DNA from: Purshia tridentata
Taxonomy: Eukaryota > Streptophyta > Magnoliopsida > Rosales > Rosaceae
DNA: 24,044 nucleotides
Assembly: GCA_003254885.1 (NCBI GenBank)
Contig: QANT01000044.1
Location: 1-24,044, forward strand
Direction of reading: 5' to 3'
A program made the translations under genes and the position numbers. Below the pieces are notes generated by a model. It had not been told where the DNA came from and did not search any database. It saw only the letters and a list, made by a program, of their open reading frames with translations. Numbering within the stretch: position 1 is the first letter of the stretch; each line of letters begins with the position of its first letter. Below, in pieces: positions 10,001-21,049 of the stretch.

Positions 10001-13000
10001 CGTAACAGACGATCGATTTGCCTACGAGAACCAGATATGAGGGCATAAAGCAACAACTTTTTCTTGTCATATGCAGCTCGACCCACACGATCACCCATTC
10101 TTAGAATTTTTTCACATTCTTCTGATGCAGCAGCCGCAATCTCCGCAGGCACCATACCTCCAGTATTAATCCACTCAGTAAGCTGTCCAAAAATGAAGTA
10201 ATGATCAATGACTAATGCCAAGTAATGAATAATGACCATGGCTGCATACGATATAAATTTGTATGCATATGCAAAAATCTTTACCAGAGGACCAAACTGG
10301 TGTGAAGCACGGGATGACAGAGCAACAGTTCTTGCTTCATCATAATACCCAGTTCTCAAGCAAAAGTAGATCTGTCACATATAATAAATAGAACTTAGTG
10401 AAAATCACAGTTACTTTGGACGGAAAAAAAAATGACCATCCAACAATAAAATCTACAAGAGAATATATATTGTTGACCAACTAATTGCACCAAAAGAAAT
10501 TTGTGGAGGAAATTGCTATTATATATTCTTTTATCTCCTTCAAATTGCTTACTCCTTTTACAATTTAACAAGCCATAAAGAGATCCAAAGATACATTAAG
10601 TTAATCTTTACACCTTCTCCAAATTAAAAATAAAAAAATAAATTGATAAATAAATGAAGAGAGGTAAAAAGTGGAGTGAAAGGCCCAAACAGTCCAGAGA
10701 ACAAATAAAAAGGCCAACAACAAGCAACCAAGAAGCACCGCTATAGGACTAGACGAATCTCTGTTAATGCAAGATAGCCTCAAAAAAATAAGGTCAAAAA
10801 TTTCTAAAAGGTTCTCCATCCCACATATTTATAACAAACACTTCTGAATCATTGAAGACGAGGAAGGGCAATGAGAGAGGTCAGACATAAGATTTAATTG
10901 AAATGCATTCTGCAAAAGTTTAAAGTATGATAAGCACTACATTACTACTAGGACATTTCCCAATCTTCATACAGGTTGTCACACGATACAGTGATCCCTT
11001 TATAGCTCATACATGATATAATTTACTAGTGACCAAATGATCTAATTATAATTTGAACTAAGTAATGATTTGAAACTTGTAAAATGTGAAATGCGTACGG
11101 ATTGAAACTTGTAAGCTGAGTATCAAAGTTATATTAAAATATAACTTCAAAAATTAGGATATATATAGTAAAAAAAAAAGGTAAAATAAGAATTAGAATT
11201 GTAACAAAGTAATGATTTGAAACTTGTAAAATGTGAAATGCATACGGATTGAAACTTGTAAGCTGAGTATCAAAGTTATATTAAAATATAACTTCAAAAA
11301 TTAGGATATATGTAGTAAAAAAAAAGGTAAAATAAGAATTAGAATTGTAACTTCGGATATGAAAAAGATTAAGACTGAAGACCTGCTGCCAAGTGGTATC
11401 AACAGGAGGCTGCCTGCGAGCATCACCTGCATCAAAATCTAGAACTCCATAATCTCTCAAACGGATCTGCAAAAGAAATAAACAAATACTGAATTGCATG
11501 ATAACAGACTCTCAAGGATAGAATAACATGTAACAACATGTAAGTTTTCAAAGTTTAAGCCAAAAAAACAATTACAAACCCGAAGAAAGGCTCGAATTCT
11601 TTGTAAGTTTCCTACAACCCCTCCAAGGGCAGCCTGCAATGAGATCAGGCGATGACCATGAGTTGTTGTGACAAATAGTGCAATGCAGTACATATAAAGC
11701 AAGAAAAAAGCTTCTTACAGAAGTAAAACAGTAAGGAAAAAACTAGAAAGTCCAAGAAACAAAAGCGGAAACAGTAACCAAATAGGTCAATATATAGCAT
11801 ACATAACCAGTGTGAATGAAGCTCATTCTAACAAAATTTATTTAGCAACCAACATACACATTTAGTACCTGTGCAGGATGACTGTGGATTGTATCCATGA
11901 TGTATTTTTCATGCCCCCATTCCAGATGGCGCCTTGCACCAATAACTAATGACATCCTTCTTGAAACACTTCGTTGTGTAGTTAAATCTTCACCCATCAA
12001 TGTCTGTCAACATAATGAGATTTGTCAACAGTTGCTTATCTTATACAGATAACAGTGGCAAACTCCAAAAGAATGTACATACTAACATATACCAGCCAAA
12101 CTGAGCACATGACTAAAAGTGTACCTGAAGAAGGTGCCATATCTTCTGCATGTTAACTGATTTTCCACCGGATGCATCAAGGCCTAAACTTTCATAAGCG
12201 CCCTTGAAAGCTGTAGCAGGCTAATAAAAGAAAAAATAAATAAACAGCAATGATATCATAAATATAGCAAACTCGCTATTTAGTAGCATCCCACTAAGAC
12301 CAGATGATTGCCGAAAACAATAATCATTAAAGGCCAAACATAAAGGTGAAAATCATTAAAAACCAGCACATATCTAAAGTACAGTATGCACATGCTGGCA
12401 GTTGGACTCATAACAGTCAAGTTGACAGCATATTGTGTTGCATTGTAATTTTACAATTCAAAACAAACAATTGGGCATTTATTAAACATTTCAAGCATGA
12501 TCAATTCACTCAAGCTCATAATCTCAAATTCCTTTTAACATGATGGAGTAAGAATTGAAAGTTTAAACAAAATAAAAAATTAGGAAAAACAAGGCTTACT
12601 TTAAATGGCAATCCACGCTGCCTCGCATTATTCAGACTTTTTACAACTTCGGCATAGACAGAGGCTTTCTTCTCAAGGATGGGCTTGCTAGCTAGAGTCA
12701 CAAGCTCCATGCTAGATGGAGAAGATGAAACCCGAGGGCTAGAAGTTATGGACGCTATTTGACCAGAACGACTACCACCACTGCTAGTATAAGTATTGTT
12801 AGTCCTGGGTAATGTTGAAATCTGGCTCAAGCTTTGAAGGAAATCACGTTTTTCCTTCTGCCAATCCTCCTGCCAATATCAAATTCCACCAATAATAAAG
12901 CGTTAAAAGCGGAATGAGCAAAAATAATCACCTCATTCTTGATTTTTAAACAATTTTATGTCAAATCTTTTTTTCCTTCTCTGAGTACCATTTTATTTTT

Positions 13001-15787
13001 TCTGTCAATACTAAAGGGCACAGAACTAACATTTGACACTGAAGCAGCTAGCAGTCACTCATTATTTCATCCAAAAATAAAAACAAACCAGTATGAGTGA
13101 AGTATAAATGCGGCTCCAAGGATATCAATTTATATATATGTAATTAGAATTGCCAAAAATAAAAAGAATAATAAAATTTATACAAGGTAAATTCCAGTGA
13201 TAATGGTATCATAACAAATTGATACTGGGTACTCTAACCTCCAAAACTTTTAACATGTAGTCATTGAAACTGCTAAGATTATACTTCTGAGCTTCCTGAA
13301 CAGCTGAGACCATTGCCATTTCATGGACCTAAAGAGAAAAATAAAAAATTATATACAATATGAACAAGGTACCACTATCAATCACTGTGAAAGCAAAACA
13401 AGCATGCCTCTGAAAAGTGAATAAAAGCCTTTTAAGGCATGCATAAGAAAACATATTGGTGCAACCATATTAGAAATATAATGCTCACACATCAATGAAA
13501 AACATTAAAAGCATTTAAGGTATGAAAAAGAAAACAAATTTGTAGGGCCATATTATAAGATCTTGATCAAATTTTTGAAGCTGCAGTCTGCCAGCGACTC
13601 AGATAAATCATGTATTTTCCATAAAGCAAAAATTAAAAAAATTAAAATCATAGAAATCAATATCTCAATTATGAAGGGAAATAATTTAGTCCTGCACCAT
13701 TACTCTATCAAGGACCATTAGATGCCCTAAAGGCAGACGTGCATACAGATATTCAGGGAAAAAATGGGGCATTTTTTTTATCTTGCAGGGTAAATAAAGA
13801 CAACAAAAGCAAGACTAAATATGATTGTTCTCCTTAAAGTGGTCATGGCTGTGAACAGTAATAAATGAAAATACACATGAGAAAGAACTAATTAACCGAG
13901 ATTTCATTGAATGATTACAACCAAGGATAAAAATGCTGGCATCAGTGGAATACCAGTAGTCGGAATTTGCCAAAAAAAAATTAATGATAATAAGTTAAAA
14001 CATAGGTAAAAATTACAAAACAGCAGAACTATGCTTAAAACATGAAACCCTTAAATGAAACTTTAAGAAATGATAAATCACATGTAGAGTGCATTTGATG
14101 CATGGTGTTCCACCCCCATATCGGTATTGACGCTCTTAGAAATCCAAAACTCCAATCAACATTTAAGTATGTCAACCAACAATTTTAATCACTGATTACA
14201 ACAAGTCAAACTCCAATTTGCATCCCTTCAAATGTAAGGGGCAAAAGAATGGTCAACAAGCACCAAGCATCATAAATAGTTCTATGTTGTAGTTCCTTCT
14301 TAGTTCTGACCTACCTAGTATTCCCAAAAGCATTATAAATACCTATATTAATAGCCAATTTTAAATAATTTCTTTTTAAAGTATATGCATAATTTCTAAT
14401 GGCTAACGCATTAGTTTGATCATGTTATGCCACACAATTTAAAGCCAACAATCAAGTAAAATCATCTTTCAGCTTATCAAAGAAGACTTAAAGTTAAAGT
14501 AACAAAGGAAACATATAGTAATCTAATCAGATCATTAGTCAAAATTTATAGAGTTACCTGCTGCAGATACTCTTCGACACTTGTTGCTTCGGCAGGAAAG
14601 ACATCCTCAAATGTTGTCTTTGAATGAAGAAATAAAGAGGAAATCACCCAGATAAATTAGTATAAAAAGGTGAAGAATGAGTAAAAAAATTTCAGAATCT
14701 AAAGCAGCCATTGACTCAATCACCCAATAAAACAAATCAAAGCAAGTACAGTTAAAATTTGAACTAAGACTTCCTTGATCGAGTTAAACTGATAATTGAG
14801 AGAAACATGACTTACTTGAGCTGAAATTCTAGGAGATGGGGATAATCATCATTTTTTGTATAAGATTCTTCTAAAACTTATTTACTTGGACATAGTTCTA
14901 GTATCTAGCCCTCTCTCTTATCAAGTATTTGTTCAACACAAATTGACTCGTGAAATGTTTCAATATAGTCACCAATTTTGTAGCCAACTGTCTACGGGGA
15001 TACATTTCTACACAAAATGGAACGTAGAAGCATCATTATACCTTTAATTCAAAAGACTTAAGATCCCGTGCAAGTTGCTCTGCATCTAGTCCCTCACGCG
15101 CAAGAAGCCTGTAAAGCATCAATTAAGTATATGTAAACAAACATAATATCTAAAAGTTAAATCATAGGACACAGAACGCAGAACAGAACTTGAATATTCA
15201 AGACATCTCCTTGAACCTCCAACTTAACTCCAATTCCTAGTTTCAATTCACTTTCTTATGTTTTTAGAGCAACCAGACTGAAGCAAAGTGAGTTATTTTT
15301 TGTAAGAAAATGAAGATTTTTATCAACACGAGGTAAAGTGAATTTGCGAAACACAACATCTTTTGAGACAGTGATCATTCAAGTACCTCGTGGCAGCAAT
15401 GGATTGTTGAGGAGCCTCAGTTCGTAGAGTTTTCGCCTTGAGTTTTTTAGATAATGTTTCCAACTGATCTAGATTTCTCTGAAACAGATAGAAATATGAA
15501 TTTAGAGTTCAGAAAAAAAAAAAAAAAGAACAGTCAATTGGACAATGTCTGAGCCGATAAAGTTCTGTCTAAATAGTGAAACCCTAACACTCGAAGTTTC
15601 TCTCTCGAAGTTGTCATTGCTCCTTCAGTTTTCTTGGGAGCCAAACGAAGAGAGAGTAAAGAAAGAGGAGTGAAAGGAGGTGAACCTGAAGAGGAGGAAA
15701 CTGAGCAGAAGGACCGGCTTGCTCGAGAAGCTTGGTGGAGGAGTGGAGCAGATCGGTCCAACCACTCATGTTTTGCTCGGTCGCCAT
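7071..15787 (-). CDS. NUP93: Nuclear pore complex scaffold protein NUP93 (Nic96 family), 15 exons
   Basis: Inner-ring scaffold nucleoporin of the nuclear envelope, homologous to yeast Nic96 and vertebrate Nup93; relatives bind the Nup62/Nsp1 channel complex through the N-terminus. Exons: 15787-15686, 15478-15387, 15108-15042, 14617-14558, 13328-13239, 12869-12600, 12220-12125, 12003-11869, 11633-11580, 11466-11383, 10371-10285, 10182-9283, 8604-8423, 7743-7452, 7148-7071. All are GT-AG and in frame, giving 862 aa, about the length of the Arabidopsis protein. The N-terminus (MATEQNMSGWTDLLHSS; FEDVFPAEATSVEEYLQQ) is strongly plant-NUP93-like. Residues about 155-195 are a Ser/Thr/Gly-rich linker. 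From about residue 225 to the end is the helical Nic96 solenoid (WQQIYFCLRTGYYDEA; FLWFKLSAVRD; QYGSVYLRLGNLPMALEYY), ending NWPRDLYEKVARSL. Exon 12 (900 nt) alone codes residues 380-679. The divergent neighbour is the MAM33-like gene. Confidence 0.96.
8050..8309. repeat. Diverged tandem repeat in NUP93 intron 13
   Basis: Two copies with a period of about 139 bp begin 'catatgttcatagttatt' at 8050 and 8189. They share 'acgaatcataatc...ggaattctc...agtctaaa...ctaaacaa' and 'gaaggtct'. The copies differ by many substitutions and small indels, so this duplication is older than those at 3959 and 11060. It is entirely intronic (7744-8422). Confidence 0.7.
11060..11351. repeat. Recent two-copy tandem duplication in NUP93 intron 10
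   Basis: A unit of about 147 bp beginning 'aagtaatgatttgaaact' occurs at 11060 and again at 11207, and both copies end 'aattagaattgtaac' (11205 and 11351). Only a few differences are visible: gcgtacgg against gcatacgg, atatatagta against atatgtagta, and one base of poly-A. The unit also contains an internal 'ggattgaaacttgtaa' echo of its own start. It ends 31 bp short of the exon 10 donor side (11382), so the gene structure is intact. Confidence 0.9.
15579..15587 (+). promoter_or_regulatory. Telo-box motif AAACCCTAA in NUP93 intron 1
   Basis: AAACCCTAA lies in the first intron, about 200 bp downstream of the NUP93 start codon. Telo-boxes near the start of plant genes are associated with expression in dividing cells, mostly in genes of the translation machinery. 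A 9-mer can arise by chance, so this is only a candidate site. Confidence 0.3.
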
Positions 15788-16694
15788 GGCTTTGCCTATG
15801 AGAGAGGGAAAGGGTTTAACAGCTTTTCAATTTCCAAAGCCCTAAGACATTTTAAACGGCATTGCGCGAAACAGCAAACTGCAGAGCTACGCTACTCGGA
15901 TATTCCGAATGGTTAAAAGTTATTCATGTTTCTTAATTGAAAATTCTGACCAAAAATTTATTTATTTTTAAATCACTTGCGGTGACTGCTGAAAATCTCA
16001 ATTTATATCTTAAAAGATGAAAAATAAAGCATTGGAATACTCGTTTATGAATTAAAGTTTTTATAATTAGTTCAATTCAACGTGATCCACATTATAAATT
16101 GATATGCACAAGTTTAGTTTTAAATTTTTAACAGCATTTAAACATCTTTTCAATCAAAAATATTTTTAATGCATGTCTTTATTTATCAATGTATTTAGTA
16201 GAGGTTGAGGTTATTCAAAATACTCTACGTTACTAAGTTAACTACATTTGAATCATTTGATATTAATCAGCTAAAATGTTTATATTATTTCGACGTTTAA
16301 TTATTAAATTCTTTTATATATTTTGATAATATATTATTAAATTAGTATATAATTTTGTATAAAATAAGAATAAAAAAATTAATCTAAAGTATATTCAAAT
16401 AATTAATTCAATAATTAAAAGTGATCAGAATAACATAAATCTTTAGTAAATACATCGGTAAGTAAAAACATTTGAACCGATCGGCTTATAAATGACTTTC
16501 ATAATTTAAAACATATTCATCTTGAGTTAAAAACTTAAAATTTGTAATATGGCAAAAAAAAAAAAAAACGCGGCAGGGGCTTGGATATTCTCAGTTCCCA
16601 ATTAAAAGTGTGTGACTGAGCAGATGAAAACGTTGTCACTTATATGCATATGAGATTTTGTGACATGTCACCACCACCATACGAGTAGCATAGA
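15788..16694. other. Divergent promoter region between NUP93 and the MAM33-like gene
   Basis: 907 bp separate the two start codons, which point away from each other, so this region must contain both promoters and 5' leaders. It is AT-rich, with a poly-A run at about 16554-16567. A TATATGCATATGA palindrome-like stretch at 16641-16653 lies about 42-54 bp upstream of the plus-strand start; it may be in the leader rather than a TATA box. No clear TATA box was identified for NUP93. No further gene is visible. Confidence 0.5.
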
Positions 16695-19600
16695 ATGCCG
16701 AAGGTGAGCGCTTTAGTGCGCAAGGGTCGCAAAGCTCTCCAAGATCTCAACTTGCCCAAGGTCCTGCACTCTGAGATACAACATGAGCTTTCCACTGATC
16801 GCTTTCAGGTTCTCTATCTATCCCTATGTTGATCCTCTTCATATTCAACATACCTCTCTGTCTGCAAATCCATCCGAGAACCCCAAAAAACAGAAAAGCA
16901 GAGTTTCGTGGAGTCAATTTGCTTATGTAGTTCTTGTAAAGTTAAAAAATAACAATTGGGTGTTTCTCTTTGGCATGCGTTTGTGTGCGAGTGCAACGTC
17001 TTTAGCAAGCTCTACCCTTTCGCTGTTTTCTTTTTTAGAATTCAGTATATTTTAATGTATGTGTTAATTGCATTTGCATGTCTACCAAAGGTTCATCTTT
17101 TGAGTATTCTATGTGTTGAAATAACAAATGGGTATTCATTCTCTGGCATGTGTTTGTGTGGAGTAAGGTTTTTAACATTTTAATCTGTCTGTCTGTTTTC
17201 TTTATAAAATTTCAGTATTTTTTCTGGTATGTGTTAATTGCATTTGTATTTGCATTTGCGTGCCTACCCTTTATTAAATTAAAGGGTTATACACTTATCC
17301 TTGAATCATTGATATACAGAAAGGCCGAAGCGGTTCATTGGGAGATTTTGCGGTGGAGTGGGATGCACCGCAGTCCCAAGATGTGGTTTTGAGGAAAAAA
17401 TGTGAGACTGGTGAGGAGGTTGCTGTGTCAGCTTTGTTGGGTCCCTTTAGCTCTGATACCTCTGAAAGACCGGATAGTGTGTATCCAAGGAACGTGGCGA
17501 TGAAGGTATGTGTGAAGAAGCCTGGTTTGAGCTCTATGCTGCTGTTTGATTGTGGAATTTATGAGGTAGACGGTTTAGGGTCTGGGCTTCACATCCAAAA
17601 TGTCTGTTATCTTCCAATATCAGCTGGTATCAGCTCTTCAGTTTATAGAGGTCCCTCATTCAGGTTAGTCATATATGTGCTTACTCAACTTCTACACATG
17701 CTGAAGATAAACTTTCTATTATTATTGTGATCATTATTTTGGGACTCTGGCTGAAGAGAAACTTAAGTTGCTTGTTGTCAATTATTTTCACTTTTTTTAT
17801 AATACATAAACAACAACAATAAGTTGCTAGAAAGGCATGGTACATAAACAAAAATACTGCAACATATAGAGGGTGATTTTTTCATTGTTTCAGTTCAAAC
17901 TTGTGCTTTGGAACTCAATGCTAAGGAAATTCATTCTAGGAAAGTCACCAGTTCTTTGGAACTGGATTTTCTTAAGCAAAATGCAGTCCTTGTTGAAAAT
18001 CTAATTAAATAGCGATGGTGAATCTACCTTGGGCCTTAGATTCTTGAAAGGAATCTTCTCAGTTGTTTCATTGTTTTTGTTATTGTTTTGTTTTGTTTTG
18101 TGTTTGTGTTTGTCTGTTGTGGAGTGAGCCTTTTAAAGGATGAATTTCCATATATGCTGACAATAGCTGTGCTAAAGATGCTAATTGCTCGTGATAATCC
18201 TTTTGGTTATCTTCTATGTTATGATCCCTTTGATCTTGGAGAAACTTTGCTGTTAGAAATATTCTGTCTCTGAGTCGTTGGGGTGCTCATTATGCGATCT
18301 TCCTAAAAAGGAAAATGGATGGGTATGCATGGAGTCTAGATCATCCCTTGTTCATTTTTTTCTCGCCCCTTCTTTCTCTGATCTTCCCTGCCCATATCCA
18401 TCATTTTAAGGATTTTGCATGCCTGGGATTTTTGAGTTTTCCTATCCTTTTTCTTCCAAGAGCAGGTTTTGTTTTAGGATACCCAGAAGAAATGAAGTTG
18501 GATAGAAATTTTCTCAGTGCATCCTGTCAATACTCAATAGTATGAAATTCTCCTTAGTATCTGAAAAAGATCACTGTCTTTGTTGGAATTGTTGCATCTG
18601 CTATTGTTTGGTGATCTTATTTAAAGATATGTAGCCCATGTTTCTTGGGAAAACCTCGTTTGGTTGCTATTATGGCAAGCCCTGACGTTATCAAATGTTC
18701 TAGAAAGCCAATAATAAGTAAAGAGTCTAATTCTAAGAGAAAGGAAACCATTTTATCCCTAACAAAATGAATCCTAGCCCTTGAATTTTGTCATGCATGA
18801 TGGTTTCTTAACCATATTTGCTTGCTAGAGGGCTCCCTTGCAAGAACAAATTGTTAGAGAGCTAAATGATGATAGTTTAGGAGGACTTTTGGATTAGATC
18901 AAACTGTGGCTGATGGTGGCTAATTGTTATTGGTGGCCAAAGAACTGAGATTCAGAGAGCTTGAGAAAAAGGGATGCGGGGTATATCGTATGTCTTTTCA
19001 CAATACTGGATTGTACTGTACACACCATCAGTAATTGCTTCTCACCTTAGGTTCATCTTGGCATAGACTTCATTCTTGGACTTTCAAAGACAAGAAGGGG
19101 ACGCAACTCCAGATTTATTGTAGCCAACTCTTTCTTTAATATGGCACACTTAATTCCTTCTTCTTGTACTGCAATGAATCTAATGCGACTGAATTGTTCT
19201 TTAGACTTTAATGAGGTCGTGTGCCTACATTTGTGCCTAGTACAACTATCTCTGATAGAGATGTGAAGTTAATGGGGAATTTTGGGTACAAGTAGATGAG
19301 GAAGTCCCGAAAGCAATTGCAATACTCTAGCACTTGCCGACCACAAACTGAAGTGGTCAATCTGAGTATTGGTAAATTTTTGCATTGCATTCCCTTGAAA
19401 ATGTGGAAAAAGATTCTTTCTCATGCACATGCTGAATTTTCCTACATTAACTTAGTCGTTCACACTACTAAAAGGACTCCTTTTGAGGTTTCTTGTGGGC
19501 AGAAGCTGCAATAATTGTTGGATTTGGTTCCACTACCTGAAGAAGCATGAGTTAGTGAAGATGGAACTGCTTATGCTGATCTTTAAGGTGTGCTCATAAT

Positions 19601-21049
19601 GTGGTTCATGCTCCTCAGTACAGAGAGGATGCGAAGCTACATTTCCACTTCAGGGAATTTAACCAAAGATGAAGTTTTGGGGTGCATTTAAGGAAAGATA
19701 TCTCCAAAGAAAGTTTAGTGTAGTCTAACCTCTAGGAAGGTTGGTCCATTCAAAATATCAAAGAAGATTATTGTAAATGCTTATGTGGTGGATTTCCCAG
19801 ATGACCTTAAAATGAACCCTATTTCCAATTCTGTGGATTTGTTTGATTTCCCTGGATTTGATTGTGGATTTGAGCAACCATCAGCCCATGATTGGATTGA
19901 CCAGCTTCAAAAGAATACTAGATTAGTGATTGAGGACCTTCATGACATGGACTCGGAGATTTAATCACTTAGGGGTAAGTGCGTAACCACTATCGTTGTT
20001 TTCTTATAAAGTTGCTGGGTAACCTTCCATAGAACTTCAATTTTAGAGTTGAAGATAGGTTTTCAATGTACGACAAATTTGTTTATATGATCTTTTAGGA
20101 TCCAAGCTCTCCACCCTGTGGGAATTTGGTGCAGGGGCAGCAAAATAAAAACAAATGGTTTGGAGCCGAGTTCCCAATCCTGACCAATCCTGAGAGAACT
20201 GATGCAGGGGCATTAAAGTTCAAAAGAAAATATGTAACTGTTCCTGGGTACTGTAGTGAGTGTGACATTATTCGAGCTTTCCATTTTTAATTTTCTTTTT
20301 TTCATCTTTTTTCTGTTATTATGTTTATAATTTGGTTTCCGTGGTATGGAAAAGGATTTTCTTTGTGGCTGCACCAGAAGACTTATACGCTCTTTCTGTG
20401 TAAATCTTCTTATAGCTTATTTGTGATACGAAATCTGTTTGCTTTATCATTACATTGCCTACATGCACTTATTGATGCATTGAGCAAATCATCCACACTA
20501 CAGCACTTGGAAAATCAACCAGTAGTGACAGTAATGAAGGTTTGTGCCAAAAAGAGTTTAATTCTTATAATTGGGTTATAGAGAGATTTGTACCAAGTTC
20601 AGTATTTGGTTTGGATATCAAAATCAAAACATTAATGATGAAATGCTTGTTGTGGGGACTCGACTTTAGTAGTTTAGTGGTGGCAAGTGTCCTACCGTCA
20701 CAACAAGAGTTTGATTCTCGCCGTCCCTCCTTGACTTACAAAAATGATAAAACGCTTGTTTCCCCCAACTGATGTGGTTCCTTTCCTGTCTTTCAATAAA
20801 GCAACTTCTTTCTTTCTTTCTTTCTCTTTTTTTTTTTTTTTTTCATTCTCATTCTAATCTGTTTTATTTTCTGTCTTTATCTATGGCAGCACTTTGGACC
20901 CTCGATTACAAGAAGCGCTTGATGAATATCTAGTAGCCAAGGGTATTGGAGAAAGCCTGACCAACTTCCTCCTGCACCACCTACATAAAAAGGAGCAAGG
21001 TCAATATGTCAACTGGTTACAGAAACTTGAGTCATTTGTTACTAAGTAA
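16695..21049 (+). CDS. Mitochondrial glycoprotein family (MAM33/p32-like) protein, 3 exons
   Basis: Member of the MAM33/p32 family, acidic proteins usually found in the mitochondrial matrix and linked to respiration and mitoribosome function. Exons 16695-16808, 17320-17663 and 20890-21049 join in frame with GT-AG introns of 511 and 3226 bp, giving 205 aa. The N-terminus MPKVSALVRKGRKALQDLNL is basic and amphipathic, as a targeting sequence could be. The middle carries DFAVEWDAPQSQDVVLRKK, a valine- and acid-rich strand region, then ICYLPISAG-like sequence (read here as VCYLPISAG) and VYRGPSF. The C-terminus TLDPRLQEALDEYLVAKGIG, LTNFLLHHLHKKEQGQYVNW, LQKLESFV is the typical p32 ending. It is shorter than family members with a long presequence, but resembles the short plant subgroup. 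Intron 2 carries retrotransposon remains. The exact paralogue cannot be named. Confidence 0.92.
16948..17269 (+). repeat. Diverged tandem duplication in MAM33-like gene intron 1
   Basis: Copy 1 (about 16948-17086) and copy 2 (about 17119-17269) share, in order, 'aaataacaa.tgggt', 'ctctggcatg.gtttgtgtg', 'tgttttctttt', 'aattcagtat.tttt', 'gtatgtgttaattgcattt' and 'tgcctaccc'. Divergence is moderate, with several indels. Short open frames over this stretch are repeats of the same non-coding sequence. Confidence 0.75.
18799..19964 (+). mobile_element. Decayed Ty3/gypsy retrotransposon fragment (integrase region)
   Basis: Broken reading frames on the plus strand match plant Ty3/gypsy pol from the integrase N-terminus to its C-terminus. 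18799-18950 resembles the zinc-binding region (IVRELNDD, SLGGLLD, then YWWPK). 19051-19250 resembles the catalytic core (GIDFILGLSKTRRGRNS; NMAHLIPS). After a frameshift, 19233-19295 holds TISDRDVKLMGNF. 19296-19514 holds STCRPQTEVVN, AEFSYINLVVH and TPFEVSCG. 19743-19964 is the C-terminal part (GPFKISKKI, NAYVVDFPDDL). Stops and frameshifts make it non-functional. No gag, protease, reverse transcriptase or LTRs were found nearby, so it is an orphan fragment inside intron 2 of the MAM33-like gene, in sense orientation. It is a pseudogene in effect. Confidence 0.85.
20655..20843 (+). mobile_element. tRNA-derived SINE-like sequence in intron 2
   Basis: A box A-like stretch (tagtttagtggtggcaagtg, 20670-20689) is followed by a box B-like stretch (gagtttgattctcgc, 20707-20721). 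The spacing is typical of a tRNA-type pol III promoter. About 90 bp later comes a TTTC/T-rich tail (20808-20843). A tRNA-like head, an unrelated body and a T-rich tail fit a plant SINE. It does not fold as a functional tRNA: the cloverleaf arms are degenerate and no anticodon arm is convincing. No clean target duplication was identified, so the ends are approximate. Confidence 0.45.
20808..20843 (+). repeat. (TTTC)n/poly-T tract near an exon 3 acceptor
   Basis: Several TTTC units run into a pure T run ending 46 bp before the splice acceptor at 20888-20889 of the MAM33-like gene. It may be the tail of the SINE-like sequence. It also lies close enough to act as, or extend, the polypyrimidine region upstream of the acceptor. 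Confidence 0.75.

Noticed and set aside
20641..20770. A functional tRNA gene
   Set aside because: Box A- and box B-like stretches are present but the acceptor, D and anticodon arms do not pair; a SINE head explains it better.
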